Shown here: piece after piece, positions 1-8,638 of the stretch
How the letters are laid out: every line of letters begins with the position of its first letter
Numbering within the stretch: position 1 is the stretch's first letter
Origin: Pelagicoccus enzymogenes
GTDB lineage: Bacteria; Verrucomicrobiota; Verrucomicrobiia; Opitutales; Opitutaceae
DNA: 64,000 bases
NCBI RefSeq assembly: GCF_014803405.1
Contig: NZ_JACYFG010000007.1
Span: 310,001-374,000, forward strand
Direction: 5' to 3'
The notes under the pieces: generated by a model
Told to the model about the DNA's origin: nothing
Databases searched by the model: none
What the model saw: only the letters and a program-made list of their open reading frames with translations
Translations under genes and position numbers: made by a program

Positions 1-425
1 AGGATGAGCTTACGCTTCTCGCCCTTCTTCATGTCGAGGAAGGCTTCGTCCCAACCCTTGATGACGCGGCCCATGCCGACCGGAAACTGGAAGGGCTTTC
101 CGCGTTCCACTGAACTGTCGAAGACATCGCCGTTGAGCAGGGTGCCGTGGTAGTGGGCGGTGACCGTTTGGCCTTTGCTGGGCGTTTCGCCATCGCCTTC
201 TTGCTCGACGATGTAGTGGAGTCCGCTCTCGGTCGATTTTGCGGACGGGTAGAGCTTACCGATTTCCTCGATTTGGAAACCGTGCGAGAGGGTAGGCTCC
301 TGAGACTCGAGGTAACGGACGCGTTCTTCCAGGTCGGCGACTTGGGAGTCGTTCTTGCTGCAGCCGGCCAGAAGGGCGACCGTGGCCGCGGAGGCAAGGA
401 AAGTGAATTTTGAAATAATCTTCAT
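1..425 (-). CDS. FKBP-type peptidyl-prolyl isomerase lipoprotein (3' end outside window)
   Basis: Reading the minus strand from the ATG at 423-425 gives an open frame that runs off the left edge, so only about 141 N-terminal residues are visible. The start has a lipoprotein signal peptide with lipobox LLAGC (Cys22). A short polar and probably helical stretch follows, then an FKBP core with TVTAHYHGTL, GDVFDSS and KGWDEAF. In this family the domain catalyses cis-trans isomerisation of X-Pro bonds and helps fold envelope proteins. The lipobox places it at a membrane, facing the periplasm. The family identification is firm; the C-terminus cannot be judged. Confidence 0.88.
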   Translation of the reverse strand, partial: MKIISKFTFLASAATVALLAGCSKNDSQVADLEERVRYLESQEPTLSHGFQIEEIGKLYPSAKSTESGLHYIVEQEGDGETPSKGQTVTAHYHGTLLNGDVFDSSVERGKPFQFPVGMGRVIKGWDEAFLDMKKGEKRKLI

Positions 426-493
426 TTGATTTTCAGGGTTGTTCCATTTTGAAATAAAAACGTATTCGAAGTCTTTGGACACGCTCAAGCCCT

Positions 494-1234
494 ATGTCTC
501 TTTTTGCCGCTGCCAAGTTCCCTCTTGAAGCCACGATTCCGTTGAAGCGCAAGGACGTGGTTTTTCGCAACCATCCGCTCGCCAAGAGCTACCTCGCGAA
601 GGTCGACAAGGAAGGTAACATCGTCTTGACCGTCCCACGAACGGGTACGGAGCGGGATGCCCTCGCGTTCGCCAACAAGAACCGCGAGTGGCTGGAAGAC
701 CAACGCTTGCTGGCTCTGAAGCTGCTGCAGGAAGCGACCTTGAAGCCGGGACTGAGAGTCGGGGACTTGATTTGGTTTCGGGGCAAGCAGGTGGCCCTGC
801 GCCTCGAAAAGGATTTTGGTCGCCCCGTGCTGTGTTTTGCGAAGGAGCGAATATATATCGCCGACGAAAGCATGGACCTTGCTCGTCCTCTGAAGGCTCA
901 TCTGCACGAGCTGGCGAAGCAGGAGTTTCCGAGAGTCGTCTTCCGATACGCTGAGAAGCTGAGGGAAGTGATCAAGAAAAGAGTTAAAAAGGTTGTGGTG
1001 CGCGACCAGAAGACGCGCTGGGGCTCCTGCTCGACCAGCGGAACGATTTCCTTGAACTGGCGACTGATTCTGGCGAGCGAAGCGACCCGCGACTACGTGA
1101 TCGTGCACGAACTGATGCACATGAGGCGTTTCGACCACTCGCCCCGGTTTTGGGCTTTAGTGGAAGCGGCGTGTCCAAGCTATCGCAGGCACGAGGCTTG
1201 GCTCAAGGCCCACCAGGAGGAGCTGAGCTGGTAG
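494..1234 (+). CDS. YgjP/DUF45-family zinc metallopeptidase (M48-like)
   Basis: A 246-residue protein of normal length for the YgjP-like (DUF45, SprT-related) metallopeptidases. The zinc site is clear: HELMH at residues 205-209 with a downstream third ligand at His215 in RRFDHSPRFW. The signature KTRWGSCS lies just upstream at about 173-180, as is typical of this family. There is no signal peptide or membrane segment, so it should be cytoplasmic. Its substrate is unknown; family members often sit near restriction or stress genes, but nothing here links it to a pathway. It is divergent from the FKBP gene, about 70 bases away. The start is the first ATG; no strong ribosome binding site is seen. 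Confidence 0.85.
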   Translation: MSLFAAAKFPLEATIPLKRKDVVFRNHPLAKSYLAKVDKEGNIVLTVPRTGTERDALAFANKNREWLEDQRLLALKLLQEATLKPGLRVGDLIWFRGKQVALRLEKDFGRPVLCFAKERIYIADESMDLARPLKAHLHELAKQEFPRVVFRYAEKLREVIKKRVKKVVVRDQKTRWGSCSTSGTISLNWRLILASEATRDYVIVHELMHMRRFDHSPRFWALVEAACPSYRRHEAWLKAHQEELSW

Positions 1235-1374
1235 GGCTCACTTGCCTTTTACCCTAGAGAACGATGCGGGTGATGGTTCCTTTTGAAGATGCGCCCGATC
1301 ACTGGCGTGTTCCTCGCTGTTTCGCCATCGAGTGGCATCAATGAAACGGGGGGCGACTGAACCGTTTGGATACG

Positions 1375-1419
1375 AAAAAGCCCCGTTGCCGGTTGATTGC
1401 TAAAGGCCGACTAACGGAG
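1375..1419 (-). terminator. Rho-independent terminator after the 79-residue gene
   Basis: On the minus strand CTCCGTT and AACGGGG form the outer stem (one T-G pair), with an inner CGG/CCG stem and a run of five T after it. It lies 55 bases beyond the stop codon of the small gene at 1474-1713, supporting that gene as a real transcription unit. Confidence 0.55.
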
Positions 1420-1473
1420 CTGATAGATTGCTTTGCTGATATGGCGTATCGATTGAGTCGATACGTTGAAAGT

Positions 1474-1713
1474 CTAGATCATGCAGGCGGTTTCGCAGTC
1501 TGTTGCCAGCATCAGGTACTCGTCGAGGCTGACCATCGATTCGGATACGACGCGTGGCATGTAGTCGCCGCGGACGAGCCGCTTTTTCGCATGCAGAATG
1601 ATGTCGAGAACTGGGTCCATGCTGATGTGCGCATAGCGAGCGTCGTCTAGCTGTACCTTGATGTAGGTTTCTAGATCTCTCAGCGTAAGTTGCGTGTCGA
1701 TGCACAATGTCAT
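1474..1713 (-). CDS. Small conserved-looking protein of unknown function
   Basis: A 79-residue protein that I do not recognise. It is soluble, mixed charged and hydrophobic, with a helix-rich look and no signal peptide; two Cys lie near the C-terminus (residues 73 and 77). The case for a real gene rests on a perfect AAGGAGG placed 7 bases before the ATG, which is rare in this window, and on a terminator-like hairpin downstream on the same strand. Overlapping frames on the plus strand lack such signals. Nothing in the neighbourhood suggests a role. Confidence 0.6.
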   Translation of the reverse strand: MTLCIDTQLTLRDLETYIKVQLDDARYAHISMDPVLDIILHAKKRLVRGDYMPRVVSESMVSLDEYLMLATDCETACMI

Positions 1714-2044
1714 GGTATCCTCCTTGTCGTTTGTTGTGTGGGAAACTCAGTCGGTTTCGTTACCCCCAGTATCGTCCATGTTTATCGATTTGTTAAGTCC
1801 TTGGACAGTGAAAGAAGCGTGAAGTTCGTTTTGTATCCAGATTTTCGATCCTTCCTTACAATCCTTTTACGAGTCGACCCGTTCGATTGGATTCCTGAAC
1901 GGCGAAATGTTAATCGAATGTCAAGGAATCGGCGGTTTGATACCCCTCAGGACCGGTCCAGGGGCGTTCCACTTAATGTCCTTCCACGCTTACGATTGGC
2001 TGATTAATTCCGATACTAACGGATAGTCCTTTCCACCACTACGC
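1714..2044. other. Intergenic region between two divergent genes
   Basis: These 331 bases are more AT-rich than the flanking genes and should hold the promoters of the small gene at 1474 (minus) and the HDOD gene at 2045 (plus). A perfect 10-base palindrome GGACCGGTCC lies near 1950. I see no convincing -35/-10 pair, RNA gene or repeat. A 105-codon open frame here on the plus strand starts antisense to the small gene and looks random. Confidence 0.5.
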
Positions 2045-2902
2045 ATGATCGACAAGACCTACCATATTACCTCGCTGGAGATGAAGGCGGCCATTTTGAA
2101 GATTCCCGCAGCGCCGGAGATTTTCGTTAAGTTGGGCCGAATGCTGAAAGATAAGGACACGCAAATGAACGATGTGATCCGGCTGGTGGAAAAGGACCCT
2201 TCGCTGGTGGCTCGCGTTTTTCGGCTTTGCAATACTCCTTACTTTAATACCGGAGAACCGATCGACAGCTTGGAGGTAGGGATCAATCGCATCGGTTTCC
2301 AGGAGCTGCATCGTATTGTCGGAGTCGCTTCGGTGGCAGGCGTTTTCAAGTATTGGAATCTCGCCTACAAGGTCGCTGGGGACGCCATTTGGCACAATGC
2401 CCTGGCGGTCGGCTTGTGCATGGAGCAGCTAGCTGCGGCAAATGGCGAGGATAGGTCGGACGCTTACACTGCGGGGCTGCTCAAGTCCCTTGGCAAGCTC
2501 GTGATTGACCACTGCGCCAAGAGCCATGCCAAGCCTCCTATTTACGATCACGACGCTGGACTTCCTCTGCTCATGTGGGAGCAGGATGTTTTTGGGGCTA
2601 CCAATTCGCAGATGGTGGAACGAGTCATGGAGTCATGGGGATTCCCCGAACGTTTGTTGGTTGGCATACGTTACCACTACCAGCCTGACTTGGCTCCGGA
2701 TGCGAATCGTTACGCCTACATGCTGAATTTGGCGGGTTTGATGGCCGAAAAAATCGGTAAGCCCTTGCCTGGCGAGAGCAGCTATTGGAGCGAGGAGGAG
2801 GAAAGCTTGGAGGCAGCGGGAATCAGCCGCGGTCAAATGAAGTCGGCTACCGGCGCCTCCTCGGAAAAGTTGAAGCTGCTTCTCAAGGCGATGGGAGAGT
2901 AG
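2045..2902 (+). CDS. HDOD-domain signalling protein
   Basis: A 285-residue single-domain HDOD protein. The N-terminal part carries the family's characteristic LKIPAAPEIFVKL and EKDPSLVARVFRLCNTPYF segments, followed by the IGFQELHRIV helix. HDOD proteins are HD-related domains that usually lack phosphodiesterase activity and act as scaffolds in signalling, motility or stress control; the substrate or partner here cannot be told. No receiver, GGDEF or EAL domain is attached. It appears monocistronic, with a REP-like repeat cluster between it and the convergent parC gene. Confidence 0.85.
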   Translation: MIDKTYHITSLEMKAAILKIPAAPEIFVKLGRMLKDKDTQMNDVIRLVEKDPSLVARVFRLCNTPYFNTGEPIDSLEVGINRIGFQELHRIVGVASVAGVFKYWNLAYKVAGDAIWHNALAVGLCMEQLAAANGEDRSDAYTAGLLKSLGKLVIDHCAKSHAKPPIYDHDAGLPLLMWEQDVFGATNSQMVERVMESWGFPERLLVGIRYHYQPDLAPDANRYAYMLNLAGLMAEKIGKPLPGESSYWSEEEESLEAAGISRGQMKSATGASSEKLKLLLKAMGE

Positions 2903-2949
2903 GGGGAAACGGTCGCAGGTAGCATTAGCTCGTGACCTCCAAGCTGGGG

Positions 2950-3070
2950 CCTGTAAGGTCGATGCTTGCGCCGCACCGTGATGCAGGAACTGTGGCGACG
3001 CGGCGTGTCGCAAGCGACAGCCCTGCAAGGAAAATGCGGGTACTGTAAAGCGGTCGCGGGCTAGAGCATT
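2950..3070. repeat. REP-like mosaic repeat, copy A
   Basis: This gap holds three short modules that recur at 20849-21004. The first starts at 2953 with GTAAGGTCG; the second is ACGCGGCGTGTCGC at 2998-3011 followed by AAGCGACAGCCCTGC; the third is GCGGTCGCGGGC at 3050-3061, inverted relative to the other copy. GTCGC and GCGAC in the middle module form a short hairpin. It lies between the convergent ends of the HDOD gene and parC, a usual place for REP elements. Confidence 0.7.
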
Positions 3071-3082
3071 GCAATACGCGAG

Positions 3083-5122
3083 CTACAGCTCGGTGCTGAA
3101 GAAGGTGCGGATGTTTTTGACGGCGTACTTGGTGAGCACGTTGCCCTTGCTGCCGCGGCCCTTCACCATGAGCTCGCCGAGATCGAAGTCGAACTCCTTC
3201 ACGCGAGCGCTGCAGGTCGGGGTGAGCCGCACCTTGATAGGCTTGGTCTTGCCGTCTGGATTGGCTTTGAAGTAGTGCACTTTCGAGCCCTTGGTCCCTT
3301 TGGTCAGGTCGTATTCCTTGTCGCGAGTCACTGCATTGACGATGAAGCGCTTCACGTACGAGGCCCCGCGTGGGCCGTCGCGGTAGACCATGTCGTAGAT
3401 GGTCTCCTCGTCGCCTTTCTTCCAGAGGTCGACGTGTATGATGTCCTTGCCCATGAAAACCTTGTCGGCGGCTCGGGAGACGCGGAAGGTTCCGTCCGAG
3501 CAAAAGGCGATGAGCTCGTCGAACTGGGAGGCCTCGCATAGGAATTCGTCCTTCTTGAGGGAGAAGCCGATGAAGCCGTCTTCGCGGTTGACGTAGAGCT
3601 TTTGGGTGGGAAGCGCGACTTCGGCTGCCTTGATCGTCTCGAAATTGTCGATACGGGTGCGGCGCTCGCGACCCTTGCCATACTTTTCCTTGAGCCCCTC
3701 GAAGTAGGCGGTGGCGAACTTGGTCAGCGACTTCAAGTTTCGCTTGGTCGCTCGCATCTCCTTCTCGGTCTTTTTGATCTCCTCGTTTGCCTTGAAGGAG
3801 TTGAACTTGGAGATGCGCTTGATGCGGATCTCGGTGAGGCGGGTGACATCCTCGTCTGTGACTTCGCGTTTGAGCTGGGACTTGAATGGATCGAGTCCCT
3901 TATGGATCTCCGAAATGACGGCGTCCCAAGTCTCGCATTCTTCGATGCGACGGTAGATACGCTCCTCGATGAAGATGCGTTCGAGGGAGTCGAAGTGCCA
4001 CTTCTCCTCGAGCTCAGCTAGCTTGATCTCAAGCTCTCGTTTGAGCAGGCCCTTGACGTTCTCGGCGCTGCGGCGGAGAATCTCGCTGACGCCGATGAAT
4101 TGCGGTGTATCATCCTGGATGATACAGGCGTTGGGAGCGATAGATACTTGGCAGTCCGTGAAAAGGTAGAGCGCGTCGATCGCGTCGTCGGCCTCGGTGC
4201 CTGGCGGCAGGGTGATGATGATCTCAGCTTTGTCAGAGGTGTTGTCCTCGATCTTCTTGATCTTAATCTTTCCCTTGGAATTGGCGGAAATGATCGAATC
4301 GATTAGCGAGCCAGTTGTGCAACCATAGGGAATCTCGCGAATGGCTAGCTGGTACTTGGAAAGCTTTTCGAAGACGGCGCGTACCAAGACGCGCCCACCG
4401 CGGAGTCCGTCGTTGTAGTTGGAGAAGTCTGCGGTTCCTCCGGTTTCGAAATCTGGATACAGCTCGAACTCTTCCTTGTTCAGGTAGGCGATCGCTGCAT
4501 CGATGATTTCGTTGAAGTTGTGGGGAAGTATTTTACAGGCGAGGCCTACGGCGATGCCTTCGGCTCCCTCGGAAAGGAGTAGCGGGAACTTAACAGGAAG
4601 ATTGGTCGGTTCCTTGTTGCGGCCATCGTAGGAGAGTTGCCACACGGTGGTCTTGGGATTGAAGACGACTTCGCGGGCGAAGGGCGAGAGGCGAGCTTCG
4701 ATGTAACGAGCGGCCGCCGCTCCGTCCCCGGTAAGGGTGTTGCCCCAGTTACCCTGGGTGTCGATGAGCAGGTTGCGCTGGCCCATGCCCACCATGGCGG
4801 AGTAGATGGAGGCGTCTCCGTGCGGATGGTAGCGCATGGAGTGGCCGACGACGTTGGCCACTTTGTTGTAGCGGCCGTCGTCGAGCTCCTTGAGGGAGTG
4901 CATGATACGGCGTTGCACCGGTTTGAGTCCGTCGAGGAGGGCGGGTACGGCACGATCGAGAATGACGTAGGAGGCGTATTCAAGGAACCAGTTCTGATAG
5001 GAAGTGGCGAGTGGAGCCTTGGTATTGCCGGACTTCTCCTCTGTTTCGGCGGAGACTATCTCGGTGGATTCGTCCTCTGGTTCGTTGTCGAAGTCTAGTT
5101 GGTCTTGGGTGTCGTCGGACAT
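3083..5122 (-). CDS. parC: DNA topoisomerase IV subunit A (GyrA/ParC family)
   Basis: A 679-residue type IIA topoisomerase A subunit that cuts and rejoins duplex DNA with the ParE subunit encoded just upstream. After an acidic N-terminal tail (about 35 residues) the breakage-reunion domain is complete, with the active-site Tyr at residue 140 in AARYIEARLS and a quinolone-pocket segment around HPHGDASIYSAM (99-110). The positions matching E. coli GyrA Ser83 and Asp87 are Ala104 and Ser108. The C-terminal wing is short, with only a few pinwheel-like blades, so the protein is shorter than E. coli ParC (about 750). I call it ParC rather than GyrA because of the short wing, the lack of a clear GyrA box and the ParE-type partner. 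Confidence 0.88.
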   Translation of the reverse strand: MSDDTQDQLDFDNEPEDESTEIVSAETEEKSGNTKAPLATSYQNWFLEYASYVILDRAVPALLDGLKPVQRRIMHSLKELDDGRYNKVANVVGHSMRYHPHGDASIYSAMVGMGQRNLLIDTQGNWGNTLTGDGAAAARYIEARLSPFAREVVFNPKTTVWQLSYDGRNKEPTNLPVKFPLLLSEGAEGIAVGLACKILPHNFNEIIDAAIAYLNKEEFELYPDFETGGTADFSNYNDGLRGGRVLVRAVFEKLSKYQLAIREIPYGCTTGSLIDSIISANSKGKIKIKKIEDNTSDKAEIIITLPPGTEADDAIDALYLFTDCQVSIAPNACIIQDDTPQFIGVSEILRRSAENVKGLLKRELEIKLAELEEKWHFDSLERIFIEERIYRRIEECETWDAVISEIHKGLDPFKSQLKREVTDEDVTRLTEIRIKRISKFNSFKANEEIKKTEKEMRATKRNLKSLTKFATAYFEGLKEKYGKGRERRTRIDNFETIKAAEVALPTQKLYVNREDGFIGFSLKKDEFLCEASQFDELIAFCSDGTFRVSRAADKVFMGKDIIHVDLWKKGDEETIYDMVYRDGPRGASYVKRFIVNAVTRDKEYDLTKGTKGSKVHYFKANPDGKTKPIKVRLTPTCSARVKEFDFDLGELMVKGRGSKGNVLTKYAVKNIRTFFSTEL

Positions 5123-5160
5123 TCTTTGGAAAGGAGGGTGGTGGTAGGTGATTGGGCTGT

Positions 5161-5189
5161 GGATTCGCGACCAAGGTCGCTCCTACCTG
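5161..5189. repeat. Short REP-like palindrome
   Basis: TTCGCGACC, AA, GGTCGC and TCCTACC make an imperfect hairpin (GCGACC/GGTCGC) ending in CCTACC. The GTAGG-plus-palindrome layout resembles the other dispersed repeats in the window. It sits in the 70-base gap between parE and parC, so it probably forms a hairpin in the parE-parC mRNA. Confidence 0.5.
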
Positions 5190-5192
5190 AAT

Positions 5193-7046
5193 CTAGCTCG
5201 CTTCGGCCGTCTCGATGACGTCCTTCTCAACGTGGAGGTTATCGATGATGAACTCTTGGCGTTGCGGGGTGTTCTTGCCCATGTAGAAGGTGAGCAGGTC
5301 GTCGATGTTGTGGAGGTGCGCCATGGTTACGGGATCGAGTTTCATGTCCGGTCCGATAAAGGTCGCGAACTCGTCGGGAGAAGCTTCCCCGAGTCCCTTA
5401 AATCGGGTGATTTCCGCAGCTTTGCCGAGGTTTTGCAGGGCCCGGTCCTTCTCTTGTTCGTTGTAGCAGTACACCGTTTTCTTCTTGTTGCGAACGCGGA
5501 AAAGCGGCGTTTGCAAGATGTAGAGGTGCCCTTGGCGAATGAGGTCGGGAAAAAACTGCAGGAAGAAGGTGAGCAGCAGCATGCGGATGTGCATGCCGTC
5601 CACGTCGGCGTCGGTGGCGATGACGACCTTGTTGTAGCGCAAGGTATCGAGTCCGTCCTCGATATCGAGGGCGGACTGCAGGCAGTTGAACTCGTCGTTT
5701 TGGTAGACGATCTTCTTGCTCAGGCCGAAGGCGTTGAGCGGCTTGCCCTTGAGGGAGAAGACGGCCTGGGTGTTGACGTCCCGGGTCTTGGTGATGGAGC
5801 CGCCCGCGGAGTCGCCCTCCACGATGAAGAGAGTGGCTTCCTCGGCTTGCTTGTGCTTGGTGTTGAAGTGGGCGCGGCAGTCGCGGAGCTTCTTGTTGTG
5901 CAGGTTTACCTTTTTGGCCTTTTCGCGGGCCAGCTTGCGGATGCCGGAGAGCTCCTTGCGCTCCTTTTCGGAGGCGACGATCTTTTGCTGGATCGCCTTA
6001 GCGGTTTCCGGGTAGCGGTGCAGGTGGTCGTCGAGCTCCTTCTTGATGAAGGTATTGACGAAGTTGCGGATGGACTGGCCTTTGGGGGCGACGTTTTGCG
6101 AGCCGAGCTTGGTCTTGGTTTGTGACTCGAAGACAGGCTCTTGGACGCGTATGGAAATGGCGGATACGATTGAGGTGCGGATGTCGGCCGGATCGTAGTT
6201 CTTGTTGAAGAACTCGCGAACCGTTTTGACGATGGCCTCGCGGAAGGCGGCCTGGTGGGTGCCGCCCATGGTCGTGTGCTGGCCGTTTACGAAGGAGAAA
6301 TACTCTTCGCCATAGTGGGTGCCGTGGGTGATGGCCACTTCGATGTCCTCACCCTTAAGGTGGATGATGGGGTAGAGAATGTCGCCGGAGAGGTTGTCCT
6401 GGAGCAGGTCCTTGAGGCCGTTCTCGGACTTGAAGGTCTCGCCGTTGAGGCTGAGAGTGAGGCCGGTGTTGAGGTAGGCGTAGTTCCAGAGCATGGCCTC
6501 GACGTATTCGAGGCGATACTTGAAATTCTTGAAGACGGTTCCGTCGGGAACGAACTCGACGTAGGTGCCGTCCTTTTCATCCGTTTTGACTTTGCGGCTT
6601 TCCTCGACCAGTTCCCCGAGCTCGAAGGTGGCTCGCTTCGTCTTGCCGTCGCGGAAGGCGGCGGCGGTAAAGGTCTGGGACAGGAAGTTGACGGCTTTGG
6701 TACCGACTCCGTTGAGGCCGACCGACTTCTGGAAGGTCTCGCTGTCGTACTTGGCGCCGGTGTTGATTTCGGAAACGCAGTCGACGACTTTGCCGAGTGG
6801 GATGCCGCGGCCGTAGTCGCGGACTGTGACGACGTCGTCTTGTATGGTGATGTCGATACGCTTGCCGTGTCCGGAAGTGTGCTCGTCGATCGAGTTGTCG
6901 ATGATCTCTTTGATCAGTACGTAAATGCCGTCGTCAGGAGAGGAGCCGTCTCCGAGCTTGCCGATATACATGCCTGGTCTCAGGCGGATGTGTTCGCGGG
7001 GGCTAAGGGACTTGATGCTCGACTCGGTGTAGTTCGATTCTGCCAT
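5193..7046 (-). CDS. parE: DNA topoisomerase IV subunit B (GyrB/ParE family)
   Basis: A 617-residue ATPase subunit, partner of ParC. The GHKL ATP-binding domain shows [17 protein letters not shown] and [15 protein letters not shown]; the TOPRIM domain shows VEGDSAGGS and the metal-binding [14 protein letters not shown]. These are all the residues expected for ATP binding and Mg-dependent DNA cleavage. Length and order match short ParE/GyrB proteins of the Bacteroidota/Verrucomicrobiota type, without the long insert of proteobacterial GyrB. It lies upstream of parC with a 70-base spacer and the two are likely co-transcribed. No Shine-Dalgarno sequence precedes the ATG. Confidence 0.9.
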   Translation of the reverse strand: MAESNYTESSIKSLSPREHIRLRPGMYIGKLGDGSSPDDGIYVLIKEIIDNSIDEHTSGHGKRIDITIQDDVVTVRDYGRGIPLGKVVDCVSEINTGAKYDSETFQKSVGLNGVGTKAVNFLSQTFTAAAFRDGKTKRATFELGELVEESRKVKTDEKDGTYVEFVPDGTVFKNFKYRLEYVEAMLWNYAYLNTGLTLSLNGETFKSENGLKDLLQDNLSGDILYPIIHLKGEDIEVAITHGTHYGEEYFSFVNGQHTTMGGTHQAAFREAIVKTVREFFNKNYDPADIRTSIVSAISIRVQEPVFESQTKTKLGSQNVAPKGQSIRNFVNTFIKKELDDHLHRYPETAKAIQQKIVASEKERKELSGIRKLAREKAKKVNLHNKKLRDCRAHFNTKHKQAEEATLFIVEGDSAGGSITKTRDVNTQAVFSLKGKPLNAFGLSKKIVYQNDEFNCLQSALDIEDGLDTLRYNKVVIATDADVDGMHIRMLLLTFFLQFFPDLIRQGHLYILQTPLFRVRNKKKTVYCYNEQEKDRALQNLGKAAEITRFKGLGEASPDEFATFIGPDMKLDPVTMAHLHNIDDLLTFYMGKNTPQRQEFIIDNLHVEKDVIETAEAS

Positions 7047-7136
7047 CGCGGCAGATAGGAACGGGAGGGTCCCGCAAGTTCAAGCGAGAATTCGGAGATT
7101 TTTTCGGGGAATCCTCCGAGGCGTCCGCAGGGGTTT

Positions 7137-7664
7137 CTAGCGCTTCAGGCGCTTCACCATGGGGATCTCGCTCTCTTCGTTCTGATCGATCGAACAGGCG
7201 GATCCGGCGTCGAATTGGAATCCTTGGCTAAGGTAGAAGCCGACTGCGGAGCCGGTCGGCTCGGTGCAGACGAAGAGTTGCTTGGCGCCGGCGGCCTTGG
7301 CGGAATCCTCCAGTTCGAAGTAAAGGGAGCGGGCAATTCCGCTGAGCCGGTATTCGGCGCTAACGTACATGGCGATGATCTGGTCCACGCCCTCGCGAAT
7401 GCCGTGCTTGATGATGGCGATGCCTGTCAGTGTCTCGCCATCGAAGGCTCCAAATGCTTCGGCTCCCTCCTTTAGTTCGCTTCTCCACCACACCAAGAGC
7501 TTTTTCCAAATGGCTGGGTCGGTGGAAATTTCGATCGAATCGTCATAGGCTTCGAGCTCGTCGCCAGCAGTGCGATACATGGTGTCGACGCTTTCGGAAC
7601 GGTCGATTTCGTAGACCTTCTCCAGGTCGCTGCTCGAGAGTTTCTTGAATTCGATATCGAACAT
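7137..7664 (-). CDS. GNAT-family N-acetyltransferase
   Basis: A 175-residue GNAT protein, counting from the Met that starts the recognisable fold (MFDIEFKKL); the frame is open 15 codons further upstream but that part looks like leader. The core shows the acetyl-CoA loop region IAMYVSAEYRLSGIARSLY and the later YLSQGFQFD strand. Such enzymes transfer an acetyl group to a small molecule or protein amine; the substrate is not predictable. It is a single gene, 90 bases from the parE start and divergent from the XRE/MBL fusion gene. Confidence 0.75.
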   Translation of the reverse strand: MFDIEFKKLSSSDLEKVYEIDRSESVDTMYRTAGDELEAYDDSIEISTDPAIWKKLLVWWRSELKEGAEAFGAFDGETLTGIAIIKHGIREGVDQIIAMYVSAEYRLSGIARSLYFELEDSAKAAGAKQLFVCTEPTGSAVGFYLSQGFQFDAGSACSIDQNEESEIPMVKRLKR

Positions 7665-7738
7665 ATGGGGAATCCGGCACAGAAGATGCGGCTCGGTCGG
7701 TGCTTGCAAGCAGATTAACCTAACGGTAACGCAGGCCT

Positions 7739-8560
7739 ATGATTCTTCAGGTAGAAGACGAGTTCAGCGACGTTTTGAGCAAGGCCCAGAAGGGGCAAGG
7801 GATCAGCACGGAGGCTTTGGCCGAGCGAGTCGGGGTATCGGAAAACGCGATCCGGGCGGCCCGACGGGGAGAGTTCGACCCTGAGGTGGTCGAGGCTTTG
7901 GGCAAAGGCTTGGGCTTGAACGTGGAGGCATTGCTTCAGTTGGGAAGGGGCGAGTGGAAGCCGGAACCGGTTGCCCAACTCCAAGGTTTCGCCATGGCCA
8001 GCACCCCGTTTTACGACTGGCAGGTAAACGCTTTCGCCGTCTGGGACGAAAGGATCAAGCAGGCCATCGTTTTCGACACGGGAACCCGGGCGGATCCGCT
8101 CCTCGAGCTTCTGGATTCCAAAAAGCTGGAGATGCATGCCCTCGTGCTGACGCATTCGCATTGGGACCATGTGGATGCGGCGGAGGACCTGCTTGACCGT
8201 TGGCCGGCGGCCCGCGCCTTCTTGAACGGCAAGGAAGGCAGCGTTTCGGTTCCTACCGATTCCATTGCCGATGGCTTCGAGATCGAGGTGGGCAGGCTTC
8301 GGGTGCGAGGCTTCGATACTCCGGGCCACACCGAAGGTGGGATGAGCTTCGCCGTCGGCGGACTGGGGCGTGAACTGGCGATAGTGGGAGACGCATTGTT
8401 CGCCGGGTCCATGGGTGGGGCGAACGTTTCGTACGCGGCGGGCTTGAGGTCCTTGCGACGGATTTTGGAGCTGCCGGAAGACACTGTCCTGGCGCCGGGA
8501 CATGGTCCATTGACCACGGTCGGGCAGGAGCGTCGCATGAACTGTTTCGCCGCTTTTTAA
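7739..8560 (+). CDS. XRE helix-turn-helix / metallo-beta-lactamase-fold hydrolase fusion
   Basis: A 273-residue two-domain protein. Residues about 18-68 read as an XRE-type HTH (ISTEALAERVGVSENAIRAARR). From about residue 80 onward is an MBL-fold hydrolase with the metal motif THSHWDHVD (His139, His141, Asp143, His144), DTPGHTEGG and GDALF, ending with APGHGPLT. The hydrolase part resembles glyoxalase II-like enzymes, which cleave thioesters or lactones. The N-terminal HTH suggests DNA binding coupled to, or controlled by, the hydrolase; that is inference. The start is the first ATG and gcvT follows 78 bases on. Confidence 0.8.
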   Translation: MILQVEDEFSDVLSKAQKGQGISTEALAERVGVSENAIRAARRGEFDPEVVEALGKGLGLNVEALLQLGRGEWKPEPVAQLQGFAMASTPFYDWQVNAFAVWDERIKQAIVFDTGTRADPLLELLDSKKLEMHALVLTHSHWDHVDAAEDLLDRWPAARAFLNGKEGSVSVPTDSIADGFEIEVGRLRVRGFDTPGHTEGGMSFAVGGLGRELAIVGDALFAGSMGGANVSYAAGLRSLRRILELPEDTVLAPGHGPLTTVGQERRMNCFAAF

Positions 8561-8638
8561 AGACCTGGATCGAGTCGGGCTGGCTTGATGGCGCGGTTCG
8601 TCCTTGCCTTGGAAATCGGTGGAAACCTAGATACGCGC

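Noticed and set aside
1690-2007. 105-codon plus-strand open frame in the gap before the HDOD gene
   Set aside because: It begins antisense to the small gene with a good ribosome binding site, has no start signal of its own and an unstructured composition.
5148-6125. 325-codon plus-strand frame over parE
   Set aside because: It is a long shadow in a GC-rich gene; the parE frame has all catalytic motifs and the shadow product is low-complexity Val/Leu/Asp.
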